In this document: in pieces, positions 1 to 12,852 of the stretch
Layout: each line of letters starts with the position of its first letter
How positions within the stretch are numbered: position 1 is the first letter of the stretch
DNA from: Saturnia japonica
Lineage: Eukaryota; Arthropoda; Insecta; Lepidoptera; Saturniidae
Length of the DNA stretch: 64,000 nucleotides
Direction: 5' to 3'
Assembly (NCBI GenBank): GCA_033032175.1
Contig: CM065323.1
Location: forward strand, 5,766,001 to 5,830,000
Position numbers and translations under genes: made by a program
The notes under the pieces: generated by a model
Databases searched by the model: none
What the model saw: the letters and a program-made list of their open reading frames with translations, nothing else
What the model was told of the DNA's origin: nothing

Positions 1-492
1 TGCACGGTTTTGTTTGTACACTGGCCAGCGTAATGATTATACTATTTCTATTTTTTACCACGTGACGATACTGATATAATTATGTTCAAGTTAATAATAT
101 TTTTTTTACTTCTCATGCTCCTGATCGTGTGCTGTACTAGATATAAATAACCAGGCCGTTATTAACGCACACTTGTCAGCAGTTTCCTGTCTGTATCAAG
201 GTATAACTAGTATATCAATAAACTTGTAAGGATAAACTGTTTATGTTTCACAAAGGCCGTTTGGCACTTCCTTTGGTATTGAGAAATTCATTAGAGTAAT
301 ACACATGTAGCCTTTTGACAAAATGTAATAGGCATTTAACGGAATATGTACAGTATATTTGCCTAACATTCGAGGAGGGAAGTAACGTAGAGTGGATACT
401 ACCTCTCCCTAAAATCTCGGAATGGTAATAATAATATTTTAAGTTAAAATTTGATTTGAATATTGGTACAACAAAGAACTTTCATTTGGGAT

Positions 493-774
493 CATGGGCG
501 TAGCCAGGTATAGGCAAGAGGTAAGTTGAGCGCGTGATGTGGAACGGAGTTCCAGTCAACGTTTTCTTTAATTTCTATGATTGATCCTTCAAACTAGGCG
601 TGAAGAGTCATTTTATCAGGCCAGAATTACCTTTCTTAGCATCAAGTGCTGTAGAGTCATATTACCAAGTTTAGTATTAAAAAAAACTTTACATTACATT
701 TTCCTTGCCTGCCGAATGCCCACATTAGTATTTCTTGGCTTCCCTCACTGGCCAAAAACCTGGCTACGTCCATG
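493..774. mobile_element. 282-bp MITE with imperfect TIRs
   Basis: The left end CATGGGCGTAGCCAGG and inverted right end CATGGACGTAGCCAGG differ at one base in 16. The interior has no ORF worth naming. The target duplication is not clear. A lone half-end (GATGGGCGTAGCTA) occurs near 2344. Confidence 0.65.
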
Positions 775-3380
775 TACGGCACCCTAAATCCGTAATAAAA
801 TTCTTCGAAATAATAATTTGTTACGGATGTATGTATTCAAAGTAAAATTTCTTAAATTCCGTATTGAAAACGTCATTCTTATCGTTCCGAGATTTTAGAG
901 AGATGTAGTTACTCTAAGTTACGTCCCTCCCTTAGTGTAGATAAATATATTATTATACCTATTCCGCTCTACAGTAATAAGATTGTCGTTTTTATGTCAT
1001 GGTTTTGTGGTATGATTATTTATAAGATGCTCAGCAGGGTAGATGTCATTGCGGTAAATATATATAAGGTCATAACGTAAACAATTTTATGCAGTGTCCT
1101 AATAAAAAAGAATCAGTAGTTTGCTATACTTTAGTGAATCGCGTTGCAGGAACAGACGGTGTATACAGGACCGTATTAAATGTTGGGAGATGATTCTACA
1201 ACTACGGAGATTGTGGGGACGCCTTCAATGGTTTTGAATATGAATTACAAATAAAGTTTAAGACGTTTAAAAAATACATATATGCTTCGCAAATGTGTAC
1301 GGTGTCAAGACAAATGTTAATTTTTTACTTATTGTATGGGCGCCTTCTGTAATCTTTCCTTAAATCCAACCCTGAATGTAATGCAACTCTTTAGTTGTTT
1401 TTTTGCTAATTTTTGAAATATCAATTTTCTTTTCATATTAGATTATGACTTTATAGGAAACTTTAATGTTTACAGGAAAGCATGTTGATGCTTCTGGTGT
1501 TGCAAGCTTACCATTAGGCGGACCGCATGCCTGTTTGCTAACTTCGTGGTATAAAAAAGGATATATAATTAAAATAAAAGTTACATATGTCAGTTTCAAT
1601 GATTTTCCGGAATAAACATTCAAACTAATAAAAATATACTTCAATTAATTTTTAAATTAAAATATGTTATATTGAAGGTTCCTGTAATAGTGAAGAATTT
1701 TATTAAATGCTCACTTACTTAAAATATAAATGTAATTTTATATTTTCTTCAATGCTATAATAAACAAAACGTAGGTATTTTTTATCTTGTCACATTCTTA
1801 TCGTTACGGGATCAATTTCTGAGATGTGATCAAATGTTTATCTACTACTTCGAGAGATTCTAACAAGAAACTGCGTATAGACAGAGACAACAAAATGTTT
1901 TGAATTAATGTATTACTGATCTTTATTAAAAAATTGTTTATTCGTACGAAAAATAATAACCCACGGTGTAAAATAATACAAGCACACAATAGATATGTAC
2001 TCATTATGAATTTTATAAAAAATATAGAGGAAAAACTAAAATATGTTATCATCGAATAAAAACCTTAAATCAATGCTTTTTTAACACGAAATATAATTTA
2101 ACTCGAGCTATACGCTTTATTTAAACGTAAAAAAATCTAATAAGCATCTACGATAGGTAATAAACTTCCAGTTTATAACAAAAACAGTACTCTGTGAGCA
2201 ATTAATTGATTCATATCTACGGAATGCGGCTGCCGGTACTATATCACCTGCTTGTCGTTGTACCTAGAACCACATGAGATGAATAACAATATCTAGATAG
2301 TAGATACGATGTAGAAACTAGCTTAACATCAAGCAAAGTGTTTGATGGGCGTAGCTAACAAAATAACTCTAAAAAAATCCCTCTTGTTTTGTTTAATGCC
2401 AATTTTCTTCATTTAGAGTGCGTTCAACGGTAACGTAAGCAACCTTTCAATACTTTTAGATTCACACAGAGGTACAAGGTAACAAAGTAGGTTACCTTGT
2501 CTAAGCAAAAATAAAAAAAAATGTGAAGCCTCCACCAAATTATAAGAGGTAAGAATATTTTACTAAATATAAAAATTTAAAAGACATTTTGTAATTTTAT
2601 CTACAATTACGTCAATTCTCGGAACACTTTACTTCTAGTAAGAAACATGTTAATTGGTATACCATATGTAATAAAAATAGATTTATTAATTTCAACTATA
2701 AATATTGTTTTGAAAACATCTTCATTCTTATATAAATTTTCGTTTTACGTTAGATTTATTATAATACACCCACTTGCTTTTTCAGCAAAAAATATTACTA
2801 ATCGCCAAAGTCTACTTACGTAATACTTGAGGGCACCCCCTTAGATAGGAAAAAGATACCATAGTTTTTAAAAATTTCGTCATAAGATAAATAATCATAG
2901 TACGAAAAGCATTAACTTCTTTACACAAATTTCACTTTACTTTATTAACAAAGTACTATTCGGGTTGCTCTGTTCCTTGTTGAAGGAAAGTCAAATAGGA
3001 CTAAAGTGTAAAATTCTCCTTGCGTTTTGTTTTATATGCCCATAAGTTCCAATGACCACATAAGGCAGAATGTATACCCGTTTACTATTTAATTGTCATT
3101 AGATTAAAAAAACTAGATTAATTGTTTTAAAACTTTTGTCAAGTGCCATTAATATAATCAGTTTTACAAGGACATTGAAGAGTTTTTAAATTCCTTATCT
3201 AGCCCCAAAACAATAGCTTAAACTTTTTATTAAGGCGATTAGGTACGGGGTGAACGTTCGGTAATCGATTCGTTTTCGGGTATACCTATTCCATGCATTT
3301 TAATTATTCTAGCTAATTAATATGAATTATTCAACCGATTATTCTGCCTTGTTTTGACAAATATTAAAAGAGACACTAAA
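775..3380. other. No gene recognised
   Basis: AT-rich non-coding sequence on both strands. Only short chance open frames are present, and a half MITE end near 2344. The first 492 bases of the window are likewise featureless. Confidence 0.6.
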
Positions 3381-3443
3381 GTCACAGATTAATGTTTGGT
3401 TGAACCTGGCGCTGTTGTAGACATTCAATAATTAATCTATGAC
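3381..3443. repeat. 63-bp palindromic repeat
   Basis: Arms GTCACAGATTAAT and ATTAATCTATGAC pair with one mismatch around a core of about 37 bases. A related palindrome lies at 53232-53289, so this is a small dispersed family rather than a chance hairpin. Confidence 0.45.
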
Positions 3444-4040
3444 TAAAGTGCTATTTATTTATTGGTTCGCTTTCAAAAACTTTATCCAAAAAACATAGTA
3501 TTGCTTTTGAAATAAAATTTATTCGACATGATCTGGTGTCACCCTATTTTAAGACCACATACATTTTTTTATAGGAAGTTTGTAGACAATTGTATACCAG
3601 TATATAATGTTATAGAATCGACAATAGCGGCTGAAACACATCAAACACATAAAATAAATTAAGGATTTAATTTATGTATATTATTATTTCTCAGTTTTTT
3701 TTGGCTACGCCATATTTGCCTTAATTCTTCAAAATTAAAGATTCAAACATCATTTTTAAAGCTTATGATCCCCGCTATTGACGAAAAATAGACAAATACT
3801 TTAAATTCATTTTGTTCATTTGTTTATTTTAATTAAAGTTATAATTCAAAACATTGCTTAAAAACCATTTCATGGCATTCCTAATGATTATTGTTAAACC
3901 CCCCGATGATCGACGTGAAGAAGATTTATTTCAATTCCACACAGTTACAAATTACCCGAACTCACAACATTGTTATTTAATACACTGCTGTTTCGCTTCC
4001 TTTTATCGCTTTGTAATTCAAAACTGAACTGCTCCGCGCC

Positions 4041-4400
4041 TTTTTTTTTTTTTTTTTTTTTTTTTGAACTGACTACACTGTTAGCCTTAGGGGCCCTAAA
4101 GCCGCTGCGGCTTTTACAGCTTCACCGGACTTGGGGGCGAGCGCAGAGGGCACTCAGCCGCGAAAGTTTTGTGGACGACTCGCACGAGGGTGCCAAAGTG
4201 GCCGGACCTCGGCTCGGGCGGTCGTCGCGTTCGCAAATAGGTCGCGATCTATTCGAATCCCTACACCTACGATTCGAGCTAACTAAATATACACATAGGC
4301 ACGTTCCCTTCCTCCTGGGAGGAAGGAAGGAACCGTGCGTATGTGTATTCAATAATCGGAATGTTTCTACACTAACTAGCGCTAACTAACTAGCGTAAAA
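4041..4400 (-). mobile_element. Non-LTR retrotransposon 3' end with poly(A) tail
   Basis: Read on the - strand it ends GTCCGGTGAAGCTGTAAAAG, then CCTAAGGCTAACAGTGTA and a tail of 25 A (4041-4065 on + as T). The same 3' block is at 21890-21985 on +. The GC-rich body also contains the 60-base hairpin at 4289-4348. A frame of 139 codons across it on + is not a gene. Confidence 0.65.
4289..4348. repeat. 60-base near-perfect hairpin
   Basis: Arms run from ATACACATAGGCACG to CTTCCTCC and back through GGAGGAAGG to CGTGCGTATGTGTAT. A three-base insertion and about two other differences interrupt the pairing. It lies inside the retrotransposon end at 4041-4400 and may be part of that element's 3' structure. 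Confidence 0.6.
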
Positions 4401-4880
4401 AAAGAAAAAAAAAGGTCCCTCACAGAACCTATGTACCTGTGTGGTGTGCACGTGTGTATGTTCATACGTGTGTAGTGTTGTATGTAGGTAGCTAAGTGAT
4501 GCACGTACAGTGTCACTTGTATCGCGCGGGCGGTTGCCTGACCCAAGGGTTTCACACCGAGGAACGGACCTAGGCTTGGGTTACCGCTAGAGAGGGTGGA
4601 CGTGACGGGTGTGCTGGAGCGAAATTGACCGCCCGCCCTCTGCGGAGAGAACGGTGGTTACGCGGGCGTGGGCGCTGGCACGCTCTGTTTGGAGAGACGG
4701 ATGTGTAATATTCTGCTCCGCGCCGTGCCTGAGTCGCTTATATACCTACACTAGACGACCACAGAAACATCGTGAATCGTCGTGAACTTTTCTTTACGTA
4801 ATCGAGGCGATAAGCCCTATACATGCGCCGCCGTTGTTTACGAAGCGAACATTATTTCGATGTTCTGAGAAGTTTCTAGT
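4401..4880. promoter_or_regulatory. GC-rich island, possible promoter or first exon
   Basis: Strikingly GC- and CpG-rich against AT-rich surroundings. It includes TATATA at 4739-4744, followed by CCTACACTAGACG. No coding exon was recognised on either strand. It could equally be the 5' continuation of the retrotransposon ending at 4041. Confidence 0.25.
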
Positions 4881-5534
4881 CGCTTCGAGATATTTCGGGA
4901 TCAGGGTTTTTTTTTCTATCTTTTTAATTGGGTCGTAACACGTCGTAACAATATAATATACAACTAACATGTAGGAGATGGCAATCTAAACAATTTTTTT
5001 ATCTAACATGAAAGCTGTCAGATAGATTGTTAACATTCAATAATGTACAAAATATTCGAACGGATCAACTAGTATTATATTATTACATTCAATTAAAACA
5101 TTAAGTATTCCTAATAACTACATACTTATTCCTTGATTTATATTTGAAGACCACATGGCATTCGGCGTATCACATTAACTATATTAAACTGTTATACCGA
5201 ATTTTCGGCGTCATCTACATTGTAGTCAATACCACACTACTAACAAGACATCGATTAGTAATTAAATAGCGAATAAAGAGACACGGTCATCGTGACAGGC
5301 CGACACGCAGTAGAACGATTTGCGACTTCACCACGCAGCCATGAACCGTGTATTATGTAGCTTATTCCAATTTATCAGAACTACTCTTAATTACTCATAT
5401 TCATACAGGAACGCCGGCTTTGATTTATTACATTACCAAGTTTACGTTACTAGAGGAAATGCGGGCGGTCATACAAACGTGTTCCTTTATTATATTTATT
5501 ATACAACAAAAGTGGCGAACAAGTATACCTACGG

Positions 5535-5760
5535 CCCGCCAGATAGTAAGCGGCTTCCGTAGCCTATGGGCGCATGTAATACCATAGGTATCACTAGCGC
5601 ATTGCCGACCTAGAAATCCCCTACCTCAAAGAGTTTTGAAATCCCTACTCACCTCAGGAACACAACACTAGGTTATTTAGCTGTGAAATTCTGCAGGGTC
5701 TGCCACCAGTCGGACTACCCCAGGTAGAGAGAAATCTCCATAGAAATTTCTCTGTCCACT
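5535..5760 (-). mobile_element. LINE 3'-UTR fragment, family L1
   Basis: Same family as 35015-35175 (-), 52030-52250 (+) and 63755-64000 (+). Shared blocks are AATAACCT(A/T)GTGTTGTGTTCCTG, CCATAGGCTACGG and AGCCGCTTAC. It is non-coding. Confidence 0.6.
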
Positions 5761-5875
5761 GCCTCTCGCAAGAGGGGTGTATATGGTACTAGAGCAAATA
5801 TTTCTATACTACAAAATCTATGTCCGATCACTACCACGTTTTTATATTTTTGTTTATTTGTATAAGGTTTCAACG

Positions 5876-6160
5876 TGATGGCTACAATCTCACCTGATTT
5901 ATGTGGTGATGTAGCCCAAGACGGTAGCACGCTAAGCCCAGTGGGAAGACTAGCTCTCAAGTGCAGCAGCCGGAACATACTTATCGCTGTTTAGCGAGAC
6001 TTTCAACTTGAGGGTGGTAGCTAACCAGGTGGGCATTAGAAAAAGCCTTAGCACCATGCTATGTTTTCCCTCGCCGAATGCGTAAACTCATTCAATGGAA
6101 TCGAATTCGCATAGATCGATGCGATATCTGTACACGCCGCGACTGAGCAATCATTGCTTT
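5876..6160 (-). mobile_element. tRNA-derived SINE
   Basis: Read on - it has a degenerate tRNA-like head (near 6160 down to 6090), a body with TTTTTCTAATGCCCACCTGG and a tail ATAAATCAGGTGAGATTGTA. Same family as 7389-7622 and others. The A and B boxes are worn. Confidence 0.55.
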
Positions 6161-7388
6161 TTTGGAATTTACTATAAATTAATTATTAAAAGAAACAAAA
6201 GCCTTTTAAAATTACTATAAATAACCCAGTTACACTACAGCAAAAAAAATGATGGATGTTTAAAAAAACATATGATCATAGCCTAATGTCCTACCTACCT
6301 ATCCTTTTTAGTTCTATATTTACTAGTTCGTTCTTTTTTGTTTTATTCATCTCTTAGTAACAAGACTTATGCTCATGAAAGTCAAAAGATTATTAAAGCC
6401 CCTTCCGAAAATCAAACATCAACACTGGCAGAAAAGAGATTATAATAAAAAAAAAACATCGGTGCTAAGTTCGGCTATAGCGATTTTTTCTTCGTAAGAA
6501 ATTAAAACAAAAGCTATGACATTTCGTTATAATCAAGCCGGCCTTTTGGTGATGAGTTAACGCCCTTTAACAAGCTTCTGATGCGGATGGAAGGAGGAAT
6601 ACCAGATCACAAATTCTATCAGCAAATTGATATAAACTTAACGTTTAACGCACTTAAACATAAAACCGATTCGGTGGACAGTCGGCCATTTTAGAATCCT
6701 GATGAGTCAGTGGACATTCGTGTCACGTAGCTGGACGGTGCCGCGGTGTAGCGCTGACCGCACGGCTGTTGCGTTCCTGCTACTTGCATTATGAGGAAGT
6801 CAATGTAGACAATTTCTAATGACTTCCAATAGTATTTTCAAACGATAACATTATTACTCGATGATTACAATACTTGATTAGTCACTTATGTTGTTATTTA
6901 GACAACGTAGATAGTAATATATGTGTATATAAGTGGCTATTATATTTTGAATAATTTAAATCTTTTAAGATTATTGTTTTTATTGCTAAGGTACACCTCA
7001 TTTAATGCTAACTTCTTGCTACATTTCTAAACTTCAAACATGGCTCTGACAGGAGCTCTTGTTAAATCTCTCCAGAAAATTTTTGTAGCAAAATAATATT
7101 ACATACTTTTAATTATTCACAATTACCAAACTATAATCACAAACAAACTTGTACAATTGTACTACAATAATTATTATGACAAAAAAAAGGAAAATTAATC
7201 AACGAATAAGAACTACATAGGTACGTATCAGAAACGTCAACTTCGTCCCAATTCGATTGTCCCCAATAAGTCATTTCACGCCCAAGACAAGGGGCACAGC
7301 CACGGCATAAGTGTTACAAGTTATACGTGACGCATAAATTGAATAAATTAATGCACAAATTATTTAAAATCTATTCATAATTGTATAC
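6161..7388. other. No gene recognised; one GC-rich patch
   Basis: Mostly AT-rich. A patch at about 6665-6785 (ATGAGTCAGTGGACA, GGTGCCGCGGTGTAGCGC) is CpG-rich and might be regulatory, but carries no recognisable gene start. Confidence 0.5.
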
Positions 7389-7622
7389 ATGATGGCTCAT
7401 TGGTAGCATGTGTATGGACACTGTATCAATCGACATGGGTTCGAATCTCTACAATCAGCCTGAAATTTCAGTGAAGGGAAACGTGTATTCTTGATGAAAC
7501 CATAGTATAGTGGTAGGACATTTTCTAATGCTCGCCTAATTAGGTACCAACATCAAGATGAAAATCTGTCACTAAGAATCTGTGAATGTGTTCCAGCAAC
7601 TAGCTGCACTCGAGAGCCAAGT
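7389..7622 (+). mobile_element. tRNA-derived SINE
   Basis: A-box-like TGGCTCATTGGTAGC and B-box-like GGGTTCGAATCTC in the head, then a body with GGTAGGACATTTTCTAATGC and CAGCTAGCTGCACT-like sequence. It is the typical polymerase III SINE layout. Confidence 0.65.
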
Positions 7623-8064
7623 TCTTTCTCGGCTTAGACTTAGGCTTCTTGAAAGACATCGTGTGCAAAATGTTAAAACTAGATAATAATTTAAAAAAGG
7701 AGGTGAAAACTCGATTTTGAATTTTTAAATCATTTATAGTCTGAATTATTGCATAGCATGTCGGTGACGCGAAATAAAAGATTTTATCCATCCAAAAAGG
7801 GGAAAATATACAATGTATTTAAAAGTGTGTGTATGCGTATACATACCGCTATAATACGCGTCGCTATAATAGTCTGACGCAAGGGCAATACGTCACGACC
7901 ATGTCGAGTTCATCGTTGACGCTATCCCGTAAGTTTTCCCCTACCAATAATCGCTCAACGCGGCTAAAGAAGTTTTCACTTCAAAAATGTTATCACGTTA
8001 ATTCCTTCAGTTTATAAAAAGCTATTCTTCCTTAGATTTTTATATAGAATACTTTTTTACAGTG

Positions 8065-8300
8065 AATTTATTTTAAAATGATTGAGGTTTACCGTTCTGC
8101 GCGCATTGCGCAAAAACTACTAGATAAATTTCCATAAATTTTCTTATTTTACTTTTTGGATATTTGGTGTTTATCAAACAGAATCACAATAACTTCATTA
8201 AATAAAATATTATTATAGTTTTAAGAAATTACGATTTTTATAAGCATTACGCGTTCTTCAGTCGTCCACGTGAGCGTAGCCGCGGGCACTGCTAGTCAAA
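8065..8300 (+). mobile_element. LINE 3' tail, family L2
   Basis: Ends TCCACGTGAGCGTAGCCGCGG plus GCACTGCTAGT; shares TTATTATAGTTTTAAGAA and ACGATTTTTATAAGCA with 56190-56362. No ORF. Confidence 0.55.
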
Positions 8301-9157
8301 TACTAAAACACATTATAAATCCATTTTAATGTTCATAAGATAAATTTAAAAACAATCTCGCAATATTTTTATTTTATTCTGATACAAACAAAAATAAAAT
8401 AACCGTAAGACCTGATTATTGTTGAAATTGGGAACGTTTAAAAAGTATCATAGAGAAGCATAGATATTGGTGCCATTCGATTATGAAAGAAAGCGACACG
8501 ATGCGATGTGTGGAATAACTACACGAAAATCAATTGCCTATACTTCCTGTACATAAAAACGTTCGACACCTCCGGTGATCAAAACCTCATTATTGGTATA
8601 ATGATTAGAAAAAAATAACAGTTGATTGAAGAAACGGTTTGAGCAGTGTCAAGTAGCTCACTCAGAAAACGAACGTTTGGTTTGTTTTCATGATATTAGT
8701 GTTTGAGTTATCTACATAGGTATATATTTTATCCTTGCTATTTTGTTTATTTAGAAAATTGTAAATTTTGAACTACTATGCACAAAAAAATATATTAATT
8801 TTTCTGTATGAGGTAAAATTAAAAATTCATATACTAATTTATTTTTGTCAGCATAATAACAACGGTAGGTAATTTGAATTTTTTAGATTTATATTTAAAA
8901 CAGTGAGAAAATTGCATTTTAGATGAATGAATTTTATATTGAGATCCTTTAATAACACAATAGATTAAAAATTTCAAAAATCAAAAATTCAAAATTTCTT
9001 GGTGACGGAACCCTTTTGCAATACGGTTTTTTAGGTGTTATTTTATGGAACCCTGAATAGTTTTTCTTCATTCTTTAATTAAAATTGTACAAAATAAATA
9101 CTTTATATAATACTATATCCATTCTACTATAAATTGATTAAATTGTCTTTATTTTAA

Positions 9158-9170
9158 GGGGGGGGGGGGG
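9158..9170 (+). repeat. G homopolymer of 13
   Basis: An isolated G run in AT-rich sequence with no associated element recognised. Confidence 0.9.
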
Positions 9171-10429
9171 TATGAAGTTGTTTTTTGATCACTTTTTTAC
9201 GTTAGGATTGTACCCGAGGAATCCTCGCAGAGGCCTTGCAGAGCACTGCTGGTTTATATAATTATCTTTAATCCTGCGTTCAGGAAATCAATTTGCAAAT
9301 TCCTGACCTGGCCGGACCATTTACAAACGTAGTTGGCCTCGGCAACACTCGGTGTTATATTACCTTGCCCACTGAAACTGTTTATTTACATTGCTTCATA
9401 GAAATAAATCAAAAATATATATCTATGTTTATATTAAATACCTTCAACAAACATTTTTTAATTTAAATAATTCATTAGAATAAATTACCAATGTGATGAG
9501 TTCCGATTCAATTGAATCTTTTTAATGTGGGAGCGATAACACAATTTCTGTTATGGCGGCAAGTGACACAATAACATAGATACGAATAGGACGAATCGCA
9601 CATAGATTATCAACTATTGTGAACATGTATCTCATCTGGTTAATGTAATATGAAACTATTTAGATAAATACACACCTCTATTTTTTAAGTTACTTTGTTA
9701 ATTTAATTTGATTTTACTTCTCATCGGATAAAGCGTCGCGTCGATTCTTGAATGGCAAGATTTGTATATCTAATATGTTTTAGTATGATATGACATAATT
9801 TATTACCGTTGGCGCATTTATACAGTTTAAAAAAATATATATAATAGGTTTTTTCTGGTTCTTTCCATTTTTTCTCATTACCTACCTTGTAAAACATTAA
9901 CCCAGCTGTAGTAACTTTACGCTTTTATCAAAGCAATTTATGAAAGTAAACATTATGTTCGTGCTTAATTTCGATTTAATATTTTATAAAAATCTATGCA
10001 AATATTAAGTTTTACGGCTTATGCCAAAAATGAAAAAAAAAAAAACTAGGGCATCGTAAAAGTTCGCGGCCAATGAGTCACGAATGCCACCTCGCGAGTC
10101 GCGAATGACGCAGTGCCATTCATAATTCCGAAGCGTTCTTACTACGAGGGAATGTCGGATTTTGTTCCGAGAACTTTATTTATCTTACGGAACTAAACTT
10201 TAAGATTACATTATGAGTCACGGTTTAGGCGTTCTCGAGCATACCAATGCTAAATTTTCTTCTTACCACCCAGGATTATATTTATTAACTCTCCACCGCG
10301 CCATCGCTAGCACACCAGTACAGCATATCGTTGTTGCCAATTACTGTACTCGCTACACTGTACTTGCTTACAGCTTGCCAAATTGCTTAACTTTTATTGT
10401 TACTGCTTTGCTCCTAAGAGTCACAGCGT

Positions 10430-10545
10430 TATGTTATATAGCCTATAACCTTCCTCAATAAAAAGGTTATAAAATTCAAAAATAATATTTCAGATCTGTT
10501 TGGTAGTTCCAGAGATTAGCGCATTCAAACAAACAAAGTCTTAAT
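10430..10545 (-). mobile_element. LINE 3'-UTR fragment, inverted
   Basis: TATAGCCTATAACCTTCCTC and AGTTCCAGAGATTAGCGC are the inverted blocks of the same family. This explains the 3' half of the open frame 10213-10461. Confidence 0.55.
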
Positions 10546-11621
10546 CTTAATAATAATATTTGTATAGTTTTAATATACATTTTGATTAACTGTTCAAGAT
10601 GTTAAAAGTCCTTTGTTGTGAGATTCTTGTCTTATATGTGCCGTTACGGCTAAACAGTAATGATAATTATTTCACACCGATTGGAGTGTATTTACACAAG
10701 CATAATTTTTATAACAAAAGAATTAAAAATTCCTCGAGTAAAATTCAATGTAATTTTAGCAATCGGTAATTCATTTATATTCAATTAACCTTACTATTAT
10801 TTGTTTCTACAAAATTAAGTCCTATTAATAGATTATTCTTCAAACTCTATTCTTATCTAATTTCAAGAAAAATGCGACCGGTCAAAGATTTCATTATTAC
10901 AATACCCATTGGTCAACTACAGTGACAGTTTAAAATAAAGTTACTAGGAACGACTTTATTTTATAATCTTACTGAAGTAATTATAAACGGATAAACATAT
11001 TTAAAGAAAATGCCCTAATCTATTTAATTTTGTAACAGTGACAGGTTCGTAACGGTTTGCAATTTAGCCTTTTTAAAGTGAAAAGTATATTTTCTTTAAT
11101 AAATTATAAGATATAAAATGGATTTCATTTTTTTAAATATTGTTTTCAATATGCTGGTTATGAAAATTTTAAATTTAACATGAAAATGCAAGTTGGATTT
11201 ATTTTACGGTTTCAAAAATATGTTTTTACCGGTGCTAATAGTAACATTTCTTTAATCTAAATGCCACTGGGTTTTCACATAAATAGTACATTTTATTTAT
11301 TAAATTATTATAGTACAGCACCATACAAATTCCTGGTACTTATAACATAAAGTCAATAACAATATTATGCCAGTCACTGGCAATTATATACAGAGGTACT
11401 TAAAATTATTTCTAGTGACGCCGATATTTACAAGTATCTACTAAAAAAACAACTCAAATATCCAACATGCACGACTAACTGATCTCGCTTTAAGATGAAA
11501 AGACATTTATGTAAGAACCATCAAAAGAATAGCGAATCAACTCTTGCTAAACAAATACGCCGCTTCATTCACCTCATTTTCACTTTTCATCTGATTTGAT
11601 AAAGGTTTAGCGTGTTTCATA

Positions 11622-11880
11622 AATGATGGTTCAGTGGGTGGTAGTGTTTACGGATACGGCGTCGATCGACGTGGGTTCGAATCCCTTTGATGAGTTTAGA
11701 TTTTAGATTATGCTTAGGCTTTCGGTGAAGGAAAACATCGCGATGTATCTAGCTAGCTTCCACCTTCAGGTTGAAAATCTGTTGGCGAGCACCTATAGGT
11801 GTGTTCCGACAGCTGCACTGTAGAGTCACTTAACTCACTAGGCTAAGCGTATCACAATCTTGGGCCACATCATCACTTGT
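11622..11880 (+). mobile_element. tRNA-derived SINE
   Basis: Head ATGGTTCAGTGGGTGGTAG with B box GGGTTCGAATCCC, body CTTTCGGTGAAGGAAAACAT and GTGTTCCGACAGCTGCACT. This is the clearest copy of the family in the window. Confidence 0.7.
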
Positions 11881-12377
11881 CACAAAAATTATGGTTATAA
11901 GATATATTTTATTTGTCCTGGTAAAATTATTAAAACACATTCTCCATGTAATGCGGAAAGCTTATAATAGATGTTAAAGTTCAATAAAAAAAATTAAAGA
12001 GTAACAATGTTAGTGTTAGCAAACAAATTTTTTTAATGATTTAGTCAGTTTTTTTTTAAAACATTTCAAACAAAAACTGTCGGTGATTATTGTTCGATCA
12101 ACGAGACGCGATGATCGTAGCTTAGTACCAAATTCCCTAAACAAAATCATCACTCTTCGTAAAATAAGGTATGCGTGTATGCACAATTGCACATTCTTAG
12201 TGTATATGTGAGCTATAGAGAAACGTTGACATAAGAACATGTCCAAATGAGGCATCGAAGTTACTCTTGACAAGTTATTTTCGCTCTGTATGTAACGAGA
12301 GTCCGTGATTGATGTCGGGTTCATAAAAGGTACAGTAATGCGGATGTCTAATAAAATAATGTATTTATGTACTTGTT

Positions 12378-12840
12378 GTGTTTATTTTAGTAATTGTTTC
12401 TAGAAAAAGATGGTCGAGTATCATTGTACTATATCATTTAATTTGTATTAGACTGAGTAAGACTAATAAAAGGTTTTTAGGTAATAGTGTTAGGTTCTTC
12501 AATAAGATCCCGAAGCACATTACTGATTTGTCAGAAAATGAGTTTAAGGACCATTTCAAGGAGGATTTATTGTCAAAGGGTTATTATTATAAGGTGGATC
12601 ATTATGTGAATCATAGTTATAACTGGAAGTGACTCCCTCTCTGTGCGTCCACTAAATTATTAATGTGGTTATTATTATTGTAATATATTAATACTATTGT
12701 ACAATTGAAAAAAAAGAGATAAACCCAAACGAGTGTCTTGCCAGTTCTTCTCGATGACTGGGATGTTTTCCGAACCGGTAGTAGTGTTTTGACTTTCTTA
12801 AGAGCCTTCTCAGGGCCTAAATTGAATTTATAAAAAAATT
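12378..12840 (+). mobile_element. 3' end of a non-LTR retrotransposon (RT ORF tail plus 3' UTR)
   Basis: The frame ending at 12632 carries FLGNSVRFFNKIPKHITDLS and KGYYYKVDHYVN, the typical last residues of CR1/Jockey-like reverse transcriptase ORFs in moths. The following 3' UTR has CTTGCCAGTTCTTCTC and GATGTTTTCCGAACCGG, found inverted at 27690-27800. The frame is open only in its last part and is 5' truncated. Confidence 0.7.
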
Positions 12841-12852
12841 GGTTTAGAAGTT

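Larger units (their letters stand above)
8301..11621. other. No gene recognised
   Basis: AT-rich intergenic sequence apart from the G run and the inverted LINE tail listed. A modest CpG-rich patch at 10060-10180 contains TGAGTCAC (AP-1-like) near 10074. 11881-12377 is also featureless. Confidence 0.5.

Noticed and set aside
3970..4389. 139-codon + frame
   Set aside because: It runs through a poly(T) tract and the inverted 3' end of a retrotransposon that recurs at 21890; the product is homopolymer plus random sequence.
10213..10461. 82-codon + frame starting at a good ATG
   Set aside because: Its end lies in an inverted LINE tail and the rest shows no family resemblance.
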